DNA from: Bacillota bacterium
GTDB taxonomy: Bacteria; Bacillota; Clostridia; DSM-8532
Direction: 5' to 3'
Length of the DNA stretch: 37,715 nt
Assembly (NCBI GenBank): GCA_023459915.1
Contig: JAEWSN010000041.1
Location: forward strand, 1-37,715
The notes beneath the pieces were generated by a model, which had not been told where the DNA came from, ran no database searches, and saw only the letters and a list, made by a program, of their open reading frames with translations. Both the position numbers and the translations under genes were made by a program. Below, piece by piece: positions 24,295-34,752 of the stretch (within the stretch, counting starts at the first letter, position 1; every line of letters begins with the position of its first letter).

Positions 24295-25182
24295 ATGATC
24301 CTCAGCGCCAGCCGAAGAACAGATATTCCCGCGTTTTACATGCCGTGGTTGCTCAACCGGTTTGAGCAGGGAGAGGTGTTGGTTCGCAACCCCTTTCATT
24401 ACCATCGGGTGTCGCGGATTGAATTGTCTCCCCAAACGGTCAGCTTTATTGCGTTCTGGACAAAGGACGCAGGCCCGGCCATCCCCTGGCTCAATGCGCT
24501 GAACGGGTACGACTATGGCTTCCAATATACCATCACGGGATATGGAGAGGCGTTGGAGCCAGGGGTCCCGGGACTTGGTGTGTCGTTGGACACGTTTCGC
24601 CGCCTGTCGGACCGCATCGGGCCGGATCGCATGGTCTGGCGCTATGATCCCATTCTGTTCCATCCGCGGCTCACCCTGCAGGATCACCAAAGCCTGTTTG
24701 CGCGCATCGCCTGCGCGCTGGCGGGAAGCACCCGCCGATGCATTGTCAGCCAGCTCGATCCGTATCCGGGCATCCGCGGCGCGCTCGGTACGGCGGGCAT
24801 TGTGCCACCAACCGCCATGCAAATGGCGGAATTGGCACCGTTTCTGGTCGAAACCGCCGACCGCTGCGGCATGACGGTGGAAGCATGTGCTGAACCAGCG
24901 GATTTCTCGAAGTATGGGATTCTGCCGGGACATTGCCTCAGTCCCGCTTTTACCGGGGTCATGGCAGATGGAAAAGACAAGGGGCAGCGTCCGCATTGCG
25001 GTTGCCAGCCCTCGGTGGATATCGGGGCCTATCACAGCTGTCCGCATCAATGCGTGTACTGCTATGCCAATCATGGCGCGAAGCGCATGGCTGCCGCAAT
25101 CGCCGGGCACGATCCCAAGTCTCCCCTGCTTTTGGGCAATCTTGAGCCGGAAGACGAGATCCGCACACGCAATGCCAAGTGA
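24295..25182 (+). CDS. DUF1848 protein with radical-SAM-like cysteines
   Basis: A 295-residue DUF1848 member beginning MILSASRRTDIPAFY, the typical family N-terminus, which selects the ATG at 24295 over an upstream one. Near the C-terminus (about residues 238-261) a cysteine cluster (CGCQ..., then CPHQCVYCYA) resembles the CxxxCxxC of radical-SAM enzymes and may bind an Fe-S cluster. The CxxC-type cluster lies near the end rather than the start of the protein. The biochemical role is not established. It stands alone. Confidence 0.88.
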   Translation: MILSASRRTDIPAFYMPWLLNRFEQGEVLVRNPFHYHRVSRIELSPQTVSFIAFWTKDAGPAIPWLNALNGYDYGFQYTITGYGEALEPGVPGLGVSLDTFRRLSDRIGPDRMVWRYDPILFHPRLTLQDHQSLFARIACALAGSTRRCIVSQLDPYPGIRGALGTAGIVPPTAMQMAELAPFLVETADRCGMTVEACAEPADFSKYGILPGHCLSPAFTGVMADGKDKGQRPHCGCQPSVDIGAYHSCPHQCVYCYANHGAKRMAAAIAGHDPKSPLLLGNLEPEDEIRTRNAK

Positions 25183-25405
25183 TTTTTTTTGCGTGAATGG
25201 GGTTGAGCGGGGTTGTCTTGCGGCGGTGGCAATGCGGCGATTCATCCGGTTGTGATGCAGCTGTCATCCGTTTGACATAAAGTCTCGATTCGGCGGATAA
25301 ATGTCCATGATGGGAAGACATCATTAGAGAATGATGAGAAAAAACAAGAAAAAATCATATCAGGACAAGAATGTTTTAGAATTATAAAATGCGCATCCAA
25401 AGGGC

Positions 25406-25434
25406 TTGACAGACGACGTGGACGCACATATACT
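25406..25434 (+). promoter_or_regulatory. Near-consensus sigma-A promoter
   Basis: A perfect TTGACA (25406-25411), a 17-bp spacer and TATACT (25429-25434) predict a start near 25441. No ordinary gene follows; the transcript would be the putative RNA ending at 25707. Confidence 0.88.
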
Positions 25435-25440
25435 GAGAGC

Positions 25441-25707
25441 GTCCAAGAGATGCAGCGTGTCCGCCAAAACCGTTTTAAGAGATTCCTGGTGATCAATCAT
25501 TTGTCTTGGTGGACAATCAATTTGAAAGGAAGGGTTGCCGGAAATGAAGCAGTACGGAGAAGAGGCGCACAACTGAATAGAGGAGGGCTGACAAGGCGCG
25601 GCATCAAACCCGCCCATCGCAATCGGCCCTGTGCGTTGACAGATTCGGAAAGCGGCGGCTCCCAAGATTCCACACTTCCACGAACCGTGTCATGACACGG
25701 TTTTTTT
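25441..25707 (+). ncRNA. Candidate structured RNA, about 265 nt
   Basis: It is bounded by a near-consensus promoter and a strong terminator. TGTCCGCCAA (25458-25467) pairs with TTGGTGGACA (25504-25513), forming a clear 5' hairpin of 10 pairs with one G-U. An 81-codon frame covers most of it, but it is Arg/Asn-rich, lacks a good ribosome site and looks non-coding. An ATG at 25544, after AAAGGAAGGG, would give a ten-codon peptide. I compared it by eye with SRP RNA, 6S RNA, tmRNA, RNase P and T-box leaders and saw no diagnostic motif. Confidence 0.5.
25683..25707 (+). terminator. Strong intrinsic terminator
   Basis: ACCGTGTCATGACACGGT (25684-25701) is a perfect palindrome followed by seven T. 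A second, small hairpin (ACACGG...CCGTGT) echoes its arms at 25878-25893. Confidence 0.88.
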
Positions 25708-25736
25708 CACGTTCAACGAGAGGCCTTTCATGAGAA

Positions 25737-25890
25737 GGCGAACATCACAAGACAAAACACACACCACCAGACAGGCCGCACAAGACGAATAAGTCAAGAC
25801 AACGCCACACCACAGAACACAGGACGAAACGACACACCAGAAGCGCAACACAACAGAATACAAACCAACACACAGCACCACACGGCCATC
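25737..25890 (+). other. A/C-rich, T-poor tract
   Basis: About 150 bases on the plus strand are almost free of T and low in G, unlike any other part of the window. RNA from it would be unstructured and C-rich, as in Rho loading sites; alternatively it is a relic of low-complexity expansion. It precedes the leader of two small ORFs. Confidence 0.6.
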
Positions 25891-25952
25891 CGTGTCAATG
25901 ACCTGCCGCGAAGCGCGAGGGTTCGGCTTCGTGTACCCAAAAGGAGGAAACC

Positions 25953-26117
25953 ATGTCCATGTTTATTTGTGAATACGATTGGCAATCCCCCCGCATTGAG
26001 TGGGAGTCCTGCCGCGACCGTTCGGTACGGAAACAGGCCGGATCGGACTGGGTCCGGTACACGGCGAAGACCGTGTCGATACGGCGGAAATTCTTTGGCA
26101 AGAAGGTGCAAAAATGA
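25953..26117 (+). CDS. Small basic protein (54 aa), unknown
   Basis: An ATG at 25953 stands four bases after a perfect AAAAGGAGG site and opens 54 codons beginning MSMFICEYDW. The product is Trp-rich in the first half and strongly basic at the end (RRKFFGKKVQK). No family is recognised. The final AAAAA-TGA overlaps the start of the next frame, allowing either reinitiation or -1 slippage. The excellent ribosome site is the main evidence for coding. Confidence 0.5.
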   Translation: MSMFICEYDWQSPRIEWESCRDRSVRKQAGSDWVRYTAKTVSIRRKFFGKKVQK

Positions 26118-26227
26118 TGTATGAACAGAACTGGCATCTTTTTGCCCTGATCCAAAGACGCAGCAAAGATGAAGTGAAGCGCAAAAGGGCGGGGTTATCC
26201 TTTCGCGTTGCCAGACGCCTGGTATAG
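26114..26227 (+). CDS. Small basic ORF (37 aa) coupled to the preceding one
   Basis: The ATG at 26114 overlaps the TGA of the 54-residue ORF and is preceded by AAGAAGGTG. The 37-residue product starts MMYEQNWHLFAL and ends in an Arg/Lys-rich tail. The same phase is open upstream of the ATG (at least from 26000), so it could also be the 3' part of a single gene broken by one frameshift. A long hairpin follows 11 bp later. Confidence 0.4.
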   Translation: MMYEQNWHLFALIQRRSKDEVKRKRAGLSFRVARRLV

Positions 26228-26238
26228 GGTATGCATGA

Positions 26239-26280
26239 CACAAGGGGGTTTCACATGTGGAAATGTGAAACCCCCTTGTG
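26239..26280 (+). terminator. 18-bp perfect hairpin
   Basis: CACAAGGGGGTTTCACAT (26239-26256) pairs perfectly with 26263-26280 around a 6-nt loop. It lacks a long T tail (CTTTAG follows) but ends the small-ORF region and precedes the MFS promoter. Confidence 0.7.
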
Positions 26281-26300
26281 CTTTAGGTTGCCGGGGTGGC

Positions 26301-26329
26301 TTGTCTGGCGCATCCTGATTGTGTATGAT
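26301..26329 (+). promoter_or_regulatory. Sigma-A promoter of the MFS gene
   Basis: TTGTCT (26301-26306), a 17-bp spacer and TATGAT (26324-26329) precede the MFS start by about 35 bp. Confidence 0.78.
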
Positions 26330-26363
26330 GGGCTCGCGGCAGTTTCCGCCTTCGGAGAGATGC

Positions 26364-27545
26364 ATGAAACACAAGACCGGCAATGTTCGCTTCGCCATGC
26401 TCCATGGGCTCTATTGGGCCTCCTTTTGTGTGCTGTACAGCTTTCTGGTTCCGATGTACCGCAGTTATGGGTTCAGTGAGATGACCATTGGATTCCTGTC
26501 CACCACAACATCCCTGGCGTCCATGGTCATCCAACCGCTGTGGGGGATGATCAGCGACAAGAAGGGAAGCCTGAAGGGCATCTTCATCGGCACCGTCCTG
26601 GTGTCCATTCTGGTCTCCTATGGCACCTGGCTGGGCCGATTCGGCGCGGCATGGATGTTCCCGGTGGTCTTTCTCATTGCGGCCACCTATATGGCCATGG
26701 GCACCGTGCTCGATTCCTGGGTCATGAAGATGACCAACCAGGGACATCCGGTCCGGTACAACATCACCCGCGGCGTGGGGTCCATTGCGTTTGCCACCAC
26801 CTCGCAGGTGTTTGGACGCGTGCTCGATGTCACCGGCATGGCCATCATTCCGTATGTCTTTACGGGGCTGGCGCTGCTGCTGGTGTTCCTGGCCGCCATC
26901 ACACAACCGCCCGTGCACCAGGCGTCCGAACCGACGAAAAACCCGTTTTCCGCGATGGGCGAAATTGTCCGCAACCGGCGCTTCATGGTGCTGATGGTGG
27001 CCCTGCTGCTGTCGTTTGCCGGTAATGGCGCCGCCATTGTCTTCATGCCGGTCCGCATGGCGGAGCTTGGCGGCACCAACCTGCACGTGGGGACGGCCAT
27101 GATGGTGATGGCCCTGAGCGAGGCGCCGGCCATGCTGCTGCACCACCGGATTGTGAAGGTGATCCGCAACGATCGGCTGCTGACCATCTCCATCTTCTTT
27201 TTCATTGTAAAAGTGCTCCTGCTGGGGTTTGCCACCAGTCCGCTCCTGCTGATTCTGGCCCAGACCTTCCAATTCCTCTCGTTTGGCCTGTACATGCCGT
27301 CGGTGATCCATGAAATCAACCGCATGGTGCCTGAACGGCAGCTGACCACGGCGTTGCTGGTGTATGCTTCATTGACGTTTGGCCTGGGCATCATGATCGG
27401 CAGCAGCCTGGGTGGCATTCTGGCCGAAACGCTGAGTGTGCAGGTGATGTTCCTGATCATGGCCGTTGGGCCCACGCTTGGGTTGTTTATACGAATGTTG
27501 TCCGGTGTCCTGTGCCGGAAGTCAAGAGCCAATGCGCTCGGATAA
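26364..27545 (+). CDS. MFS permease (MFS_1-like)
   Basis: A 393-residue major facilitator with about 12 hydrophobic segments and the loop 2-3 motif GMISDKKGS, equivalent to the usual GxLaDrxGrkxx. The start MKHKTGNVRF at 26364 follows GGAGAG; an in-frame ATG 15 codons upstream lacks such a site. The architecture resembles the nucleoside/oligosaccharide-symporter-like MFS_1 branch. The GH3 glycosidase gene lies 193 bp downstream, so oligosaccharide uptake is plausible but not shown. Confidence 0.87.
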   Translation: MKHKTGNVRFAMLHGLYWASFCVLYSFLVPMYRSYGFSEMTIGFLSTTTSLASMVIQPLWGMISDKKGSLKGIFIGTVLVSILVSYGTWLGRFGAAWMFPVVFLIAATYMAMGTVLDSWVMKMTNQGHPVRYNITRGVGSIAFATTSQVFGRVLDVTGMAIIPYVFTGLALLLVFLAAITQPPVHQASEPTKNPFSAMGEIVRNRRFMVLMVALLLSFAGNGAAIVFMPVRMAELGGTNLHVGTAMMVMALSEAPAMLLHHRIVKVIRNDRLLTISIFFFIVKVLLLGFATSPLLLILAQTFQFLSFGLYMPSVIHEINRMVPERQLTTALLVYASLTFGLGIMIGSSLGGILAETLSVQVMFLIMAVGPTLGLFIRMLSGVLCRKSRANALG

Positions 27546-27648
27546 GCAGGTCTTGAAGGTTCTCCTTGATACGGTTCTCTCCTTTTTTGTCTTAACGCTC
27601 ACGCAAACCTTGTCCGGTTTTGCGCAAAAACCGGCGAACGTCACGACG

Positions 27649-27670
27649 CCTGTCATGGTATGATGACAGG
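27649..27670 (+). promoter_or_regulatory. Candidate promoter with overlapping operator
   Basis: CCTGTCAT-N6-ATGACAGG is a perfect inverted repeat that covers an extended -10 element (TGGTATGAT, with TATGAT at 27659-27664), 68 bp before the GH3 gene. The -35 is poor. A repressor here would block initiation. A separate hairpin (CCGGTTTT/AAAACCGG, 27614-27634) lies just upstream. Confidence 0.6.
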
Positions 27671-27738
27671 TGTATCCCTTTGTTCTTCACACTGCCAATT
27701 TGCAAGTGAATCCCCGATGAATCACAGGAGGAATCGTT

Positions 27739-29919
<2,181 letters not shown>

Positions 29920-29927
29920 GCCTTTTT

Positions 29928-29975
29928 GCCCGCCCGTGCCGTGCTGTTCATGACAGCCGGCGGGGGCGGGCTTTT
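29928..29975 (+). terminator. Terminator between GH3 and esterase genes
   Basis: GCCCGCCC (29928-29935) pairs with GGGCGGGC (29964-29971), followed by TTTTT. Since the next gene starts 31 bp later with no promoter seen, it may attenuate rather than end transcription. Confidence 0.75.
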
Positions 29976-30006
29976 TCACACGCAACCGTGTCTCAAGGAG
30001 GTTTCC

Positions 30007-31116
30007 ATGGAGAATCCGGTATTGATGAAGCAGCTGCAGGCCAGACAGATTCCCGCGTTGTTTCCAAAGCAGGACATTCCGGCCGGTGCGGCGGCGGTCA
30101 AATCGGCCAGGCCGTTGTGGCTCAAAGCCCTCGCGGCCGGGGAGTATGGCCAAATGCCCGGTGCGCCGGTCGGCTTTGAAATCCGTGAAACCAAACGGGT
30201 CAGGGACGCATTCCACGGAAAGGCCATCCACACCTGGTATCGCCTGACCTGTACCACGCCCGGCGGGCGGTTCTCGTTCCCCTTCCAGTTGGTGTTGCCG
30301 GAGGGGACAGACCCCGTGCCGGTCTTCCTGCAGATTTCCTTCTTTGGGGTGCTGCCCAATCCCTCCTGCCCCGTGGACGACATTGTGGATCGCGGGTTTG
30401 GGATATGCAGCTTTCAATACACGGATGTGGTCCCCGATACAACGGACGGGCTCGACGAAGGTCTTGCCGGGCGTTTTGATGCCTCAAACCGTGCTTCTGA
30501 CGGAACCGGCGCCATCGGCTACTGGGCCTGGGCCGCGCAGCGGATTGCGGATTTCCTGCAGGTTCACCCCAGGGTGAAGGCAGACCACATTGCCGTCATC
30601 GGGCATTCCCGGCTTGGCAAGACCGCCCTGTGGGCCGGCGCGACGGACGAACGGTTCTCGTTCACCGTCTCCATCCAGTCCGGCTGCTCCGGGGCTGCCA
30701 TCACCAGAGGCAAGAACGGCGAGCGGGTTGCGAACATTTCGCAGATGTTCCCCCACTGGTTCTGTCCCGACTACGCACGGTTCGCGGACAGGGAAGCGGA
30801 GATGCCCTTCGAGCAGCATCAGTTGCTGGCCGCCATCGCGCCGCGCCTGCTGTATGTCAGCAGCGCGCAGGAGGACACCTGGGCGGATCCCCCCTCGGAG
30901 TTCCTGGGTTGTGTGGCCGCTTCCGAGGCATGGACCGCGGCGGGGGAACCGGGGTTCATCACCGGGGATGCAATGCCGGTCTGTGGCGCGGTCCACCACG
31001 AGGGGCGCATTGGGTATCATCTGCGGGCTGGCGGTCACGCGCTCGAGCCACAGGATTGGAAACAGGTGATGGACTTCTGGGCCATGCGCCTCAAGGAAGT
31101 GTCCCCGTTGCCTTGA
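30007..31116 (+). CDS. CE15-like alpha/beta-hydrolase (glucuronoyl or acetyl-xylan esterase)
   Basis: A 369-residue esterase. The nucleophile elbow GHSRLGKTALWAGA (S201) resembles the GCSRxGK motif of family CE15 glucuronoyl esterases, and a C-terminal HLRAGGHAL segment supplies a catalytic His. CE15 enzymes split esters between lignin and xylan glucuronic acid; bacterial relatives also act on acetyl esters. No signal peptide is visible with the start at 30007, chosen for AAGGAGG eight bases upstream. The position after a GH3 gene fits hemicellulose side-chain removal. Family placement is moderately secure; the substrate is open. Confidence 0.8.
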   Translation: MENPVLMKQLQARQIPALFPKQDIPAGAAAVKSARPLWLKALAAGEYGQMPGAPVGFEIRETKRVRDAFHGKAIHTWYRLTCTTPGGRFSFPFQLVLPEGTDPVPVFLQISFFGVLPNPSCPVDDIVDRGFGICSFQYTDVVPDTTDGLDEGLAGRFDASNRASDGTGAIGYWAWAAQRIADFLQVHPRVKADHIAVIGHSRLGKTALWAGATDERFSFTVSIQSGCSGAAITRGKNGERVANISQMFPHWFCPDYARFADREAEMPFEQHQLLAAIAPRLLYVSSAQEDTWADPPSEFLGCVAASEAWTAAGEPGFITGDAMPVCGAVHHEGRIGYHLRAGGHALEPQDWKQVMDFWAMRLKEVSPLP

Positions 31117-31124
31117 ACGGACGT

Positions 31125-31769
31125 TTATGCGTTCAGGGTAAGGATGTATTTGCCATCTTCCTGCGTGAAGCCCATGCGGCGCAGATATCCGGTGTGGCCG
31201 GTATCTGTGGCGTGTGCCGTCATCCGGTGAATGCCAAGCTTTCGCCAAGTGTCGCGGCTGTCCACGAACAGGAAACGTCCCGTTTTGAAATCCCGGTACG
31301 CGGGGGTGACATAGTCGAGCATCACATCAAGGGTCTGCCCGTCTGTTTTCCTGCCGATGAAGATACCGGCGGTGGCCATGTCCCTCAAAATGTAGAAGCC
31401 GATGGTGTCCGGCGCGGCCGCCATGGGATCGGCCGTGGCGTCGACGAGCGGGAAAATGCGCCCCAGATCCTCCCGGTAATACTGCTGGAACCGGCGCAGA
31501 TACGGGTCACCCGGGCGGACCTCCAGCAGCTCGAAGCTTTCACGCGCGCCATACATGCGAATGAGATAGAAAATGTTGATGAACACAATGACCGTATTGA
31601 AACCGGCCACCGGCCAGGCCTGTATCAGGAACCCGTACACGGCGAAGATGGCGCTGCCGAACAGGTTGATCCAGCGCAGACGAATCAGCGATTTCATCAG
31701 CAGGGCAATCGCCACCACCAGGGACGCGGTGTAGCCGAGCCATTCTGTCCATGGAATGCCAAGAAACAT
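31125..31769 (-). CDS. YgjV-like membrane protein with GNAT-like tail
   Basis: A 214-residue protein. Residues 1-75 form three hydrophobic helices resembling the YgjV inner-membrane family (WTEWLGYTASL and RLRWINLFGSAIFAVYG). Residues 76-214 form a soluble region with GFYILRDMATAGIFIGRK and an LGIHRMTAHATDTGHTGYLRRMGF segment like the end of a GNAT fold. The classic acetyl-CoA loop is not evident. AGGAGGC precedes the ATG. It converges with the esterase gene, eight bases apart. The function is unknown. Confidence 0.75.
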   Translation of the reverse strand: MFLGIPWTEWLGYTASLVVAIALLMKSLIRLRWINLFGSAIFAVYGFLIQAWPVAGFNTVIVFINIFYLIRMYGARESFELLEVRPGDPYLRRFQQYYREDLGRIFPLVDATADPMAAAPDTIGFYILRDMATAGIFIGRKTDGQTLDVMLDYVTPAYRDFKTGRFLFVDSRDTWRKLGIHRMTAHATDTGHTGYLRRMGFTQEDGKYILTLNA

Positions 31770-32078
31770 GGGAGCCTCCTTGTGGATGGGCCTGCTCGAT
31801 CCGATGTGACCGCAGGCGATTCATTCTTTATTCTCCTTCTTCATCTATCCCACCGGTATGCGAAACACAAGCAAAAATTGGTGTTGAATGCAGACGTGAA
31901 GAACCGCGGGCCTGTCATCGAATCGTGGTAGCCACATGCATGGTTGCGGGTATATCATGATGGTGCGGGATGCATCTCAGAATATGCCATCGGAGGGCAC
32001 CTGCCGGACAGGCGGCATGGCAGCTTTCCGACGATTCAGCAGACAGGGCCGCCAGTGCAGGCCTTCGGGTGGTGTGAG
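31770..32078. other. Divergent intergenic region
   Basis: About 310 bp between the leftward YgjV-like gene and the rightward MFS gene. I see no further gene, no convincing promoter and no repeat. Confidence 0.4.
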
Positions 32079-33368
32079 ATGCGAAAAACGCCAAATCCGT
32101 TGTTCACGGGTGAACTCGGCAAAAGCCGGAAGTTGCTGGTCCTCGATGGCGTTCTTCAGAACGCCGCCGCCATTCTGACCATGGGCGTGTTTTTGTCCGG
32201 ATATCTGGTCTGGCTGGAGGGCTCGGACTTCATCACCGGCCTGGTCAACAGCTCGGTCAATTGGGCCTCCATCACGGTGTTGTTCTCCTTTCTGATTTTT
32301 GAACGGCTTCGCCATCGGAAAAAATTGCTCATTGTGCTGACGGCGACCGCCCGCCTGCTGATTTGTGGGTCTGTCTTTGTTCCGCTGCTGGTTCCCGACA
32401 AGACGGTGGCCCTGCCGATGGTCGCCGGCATGGTGATTCTGGGCAGCTTTCTGGCGGCACTGTATGGGACCGGCTTCACGGTCTGGATGTTCGGGGTGCT
32501 GCCCATGCAGCAGCGCAGTGAGTTCATCTATCTGCGCACCTTCTGGCTGCGCATTGCCTTCACCCTCACCACCGTGCTGGGCGGATTTCTGCTGGATGCC
32601 TTCCAGAAGGGTTATGGCGGTTTCTTGTTGCTTTTCTCCCTGAGCCTGGGCCTGTCCTTGATGGACATCATCCTGCTGATCCAGGTCAAGGAACCGGAAT
32701 ACGAGCTGGACACCTCCGTGCGCCCCACATTGCGCATGCTGGCCATCCCTGCCCGGGACAAGACCTTCCGCTCCTATCTGATTTTCGTGTTCCTTTTCTA
32801 TGTTGTGCTGACGATGTCCGGCACATTCACCCCGGTGTATCTGGTGCGTTACATGCAATTCGACTATTCCTTCATTTCCACGATGAATGTGCTGCAATAT
32901 GCCTGCCTCATTGCGTTCACCTCCTTCTGGCGGCGGATGGAGGCGAAGAGGGGTCTTGTGTTCGTGCTGCGGGTGACGGCCACCATCGCGGTGGTGGAGT
33001 TTCTGCTGTATGGCCTGCTGACGACAAGAACGGCCTGGATTCTGCCCATTGCCACCATGCTGGCGGGCATTGGCTACAGCGGGTTCAACATCACCATCCT
33101 GAACTACCGTTACAGCATTTTGCCGGAGAAGAACCGGACGGTCTATGAAAGCCTGTTTGCCGCCGTATTCGGCCTGTCCACCCTGCTCTCGCCGATGATC
33201 GGCAACTTCCTGATGAACCGCATGCCGGTGCTGCACAATGCCGTGTTCGAACACAGCCGGTTCCAGCTGATGTACCTGCTGTCTTTTGTGCTGGTGCAGG
33301 GGGTGCTGTTCCTGTCGTTCAACATGCCTTCCAGGCGAAGGCTCATCAAGGCGCATGCGCCGGAATGA
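32079..33368 (+). CDS. MFS permease
   Basis: A 429-residue protein with about 12 membrane helices in the major-facilitator arrangement (two blocks of six separated by a loop near residue 205). The loop 2-3 motif is eroded to IFERLRHRKK. I chose the ATG at 32079 (MRKTPNPLFTGELG) because the residues upstream in the same frame look non-coding, though the ribosome site is only moderate. The substrate is unknown. It shows no close similarity to the permease at 26364. Confidence 0.8.
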   Translation: MRKTPNPLFTGELGKSRKLLVLDGVLQNAAAILTMGVFLSGYLVWLEGSDFITGLVNSSVNWASITVLFSFLIFERLRHRKKLLIVLTATARLLICGSVFVPLLVPDKTVALPMVAGMVILGSFLAALYGTGFTVWMFGVLPMQQRSEFIYLRTFWLRIAFTLTTVLGGFLLDAFQKGYGGFLLLFSLSLGLSLMDIILLIQVKEPEYELDTSVRPTLRMLAIPARDKTFRSYLIFVFLFYVVLTMSGTFTPVYLVRYMQFDYSFISTMNVLQYACLIAFTSFWRRMEAKRGLVFVLRVTATIAVVEFLLYGLLTTRTAWILPIATMLAGIGYSGFNITILNYRYSILPEKNRTVYESLFAAVFGLSTLLSPMIGNFLMNRMPVLHNAVFEHSRFQLMYLLSFVLVQGVLFLSFNMPSRRRLIKAHAPE

Positions 33369-33436
33369 CAGCGGGCTGCCAGTCTCCTCCGCAGGAACAA
33401 TCATGAGATGGTGCCCCGTTGCACAGACAGGGTTGG

Positions 33437-34321
33437 TCATCCGGGCCGAATCTCGCCTGCATCCTTCGGCAGTTTCCGAACGTCCAGCAAAAAAATGGTT
33501 GTTCGGCGGTCTTCCTCCCTGTTGTAGGCATATCCGAGTGTGCCTCCGACAAAAAGTGCCGTTTCCCGAAACAGTGTGACGGATTCGAACAAGGCGTGCC
33601 AGACCGCTTCCGGTTCGGCAACGGGATAGGTTTTGAGCAGACGTTCCCAGGTCGCTTCCGGAAGGTGCTGATTCAGGTATTTGTCGCATTTCCCGATGCT
33701 GATGGCAAATCCATGACGCGCGGCAGCTTCCCAGCCGAGCATCATGCGCAGCATCCGGCGGATGCAGGTGTCCAGATGATCCAGCGCAAACAGGATTTCA
33801 TGGCGCCACAACCCTTTGGCGACATAGGGGCAGACCCACCAGAATTCATTGCAGCAGCTGGCGAACTGGGCGGCGGTCGGCTTTTGGACATGATAGGACT
33901 TGTCGGATGGCGGCGGAATTTCCGGCAACAGGCCGTCCTTGTCCAGCAGCGGCAGGGTCAGGCTGTCTTCGGGATATCTTGTCTTTGCGGCCGCCAGGGT
34001 GAGAAGGGTCAGGTCGATGCGGTTGCCGTCCTCAAATTGCATCAGATACGCATAGCCGACGGACAAATCCGTTTTTTCGTATGGGAGAGCCGTGGCGTCC
34101 GGCTCCTGCATCACGCAGAGTTCTCCGAAGCGGGTGAGCCAGGCTTTGTCATCCACGAACGGGCGCACGTCCGTGACGACATAGACAATATCGTAATCCT
34201 GAAAAATATCCGGCTTCGCGTTGGGATTGGTGCGCGATCCGTTCATGTAGACCGCGCGAATGCGGTCGTTCTCCCTGGCATGGCCAAGAATGAGTTGCAT
34301 CATTTCCTGCCCGCTGCGCAT
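33437..34321 (-). CDS. ANT(6)-like aminoglycoside nucleotidyltransferase
   Basis: A 294-residue protein of the streptomycin 6-adenylyltransferase (AadE/ANT(6)) family. The nucleotidyltransferase motif is GSR (28-30) followed by the metal-binding DYD (42-44), then LMQFEDGNRIDLTLL, which supplies the third acid. AAGGAGGC precedes the ATG at 34321. The family adenylylates streptomycin at the 6-OH; chromosomal clostridial members are not always resistance genes. An inverted repeat (34340-34368) lies just upstream. Confidence 0.88.
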   Translation of the reverse strand: MRSGQEMMQLILGHARENDRIRAVYMNGSRTNPNAKPDIFQDYDIVYVVTDVRPFVDDKAWLTRFGELCVMQEPDATALPYEKTDLSVGYAYLMQFEDGNRIDLTLLTLAAAKTRYPEDSLTLPLLDKDGLLPEIPPPSDKSYHVQKPTAAQFASCCNEFWWVCPYVAKGLWRHEILFALDHLDTCIRRMLRMMLGWEAAARHGFAISIGKCDKYLNQHLPEATWERLLKTYPVAEPEAVWHALFESVTLFRETALFVGGTLGYAYNREEDRRTTIFLLDVRKLPKDAGEIRPG

Positions 34322-34752
34322 GTTGCCTCCTTCCAATACTTGGTTTTCGTTTCATCTGTGAAAACCAATGTCGCAAGATACTTGTGATGCAAGCCTCTTT
34401 ACGCATTTGCCCGCACAGAGATCAAAACGCAAAGTACCATGTGGCGGAATCCGGTGGCCAGCCGCCCCATTGCGGGAAAGTACGGCGGCCACGCAATCAT
34501 CCTATCGCATGAAGGGATTGAGCGCCAGTGGGTTGTCGTTTCCCGGGAAAGTTTGTGCCAAGGAAAACATTCCCTTATCGGGGCGCGTCGGGGATGCTAC
34601 ACTGGAACCAGCCCGGACTTGAAATGGAGCATACGAGGCCGGTGAACAGCAGAGAATACCACGTGGTGGAGAACAGACGAAAGCACAGAAGAATCGCCAT
34701 GCGGTGGTGCCAAGAAGCAAGCACCAGATGGTAGGGAGCAGGGGGAGATGTC
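34322..34752. other. Divergent intergenic region with inverted repeat
   Basis: TTGGTTTTC (34340-34348) and GAAAACCAA (34360-34368) form a 9-bp inverted repeat beside the ANT(6)-like ribosome site and may be an operator or leader hairpin. On the plus strand an extended -10 (TGCTACACT, TACACT at 34598-34603) with a weak TTATCG -35 could serve the GNAT gene. No gene is seen. Confidence 0.45.

Noticed and set aside
25450..25695. 81-codon frame in the candidate RNA
   Set aside because: It lacks a ribosome site and its composition looks like translated structured RNA. I kept the non-coding interpretation.
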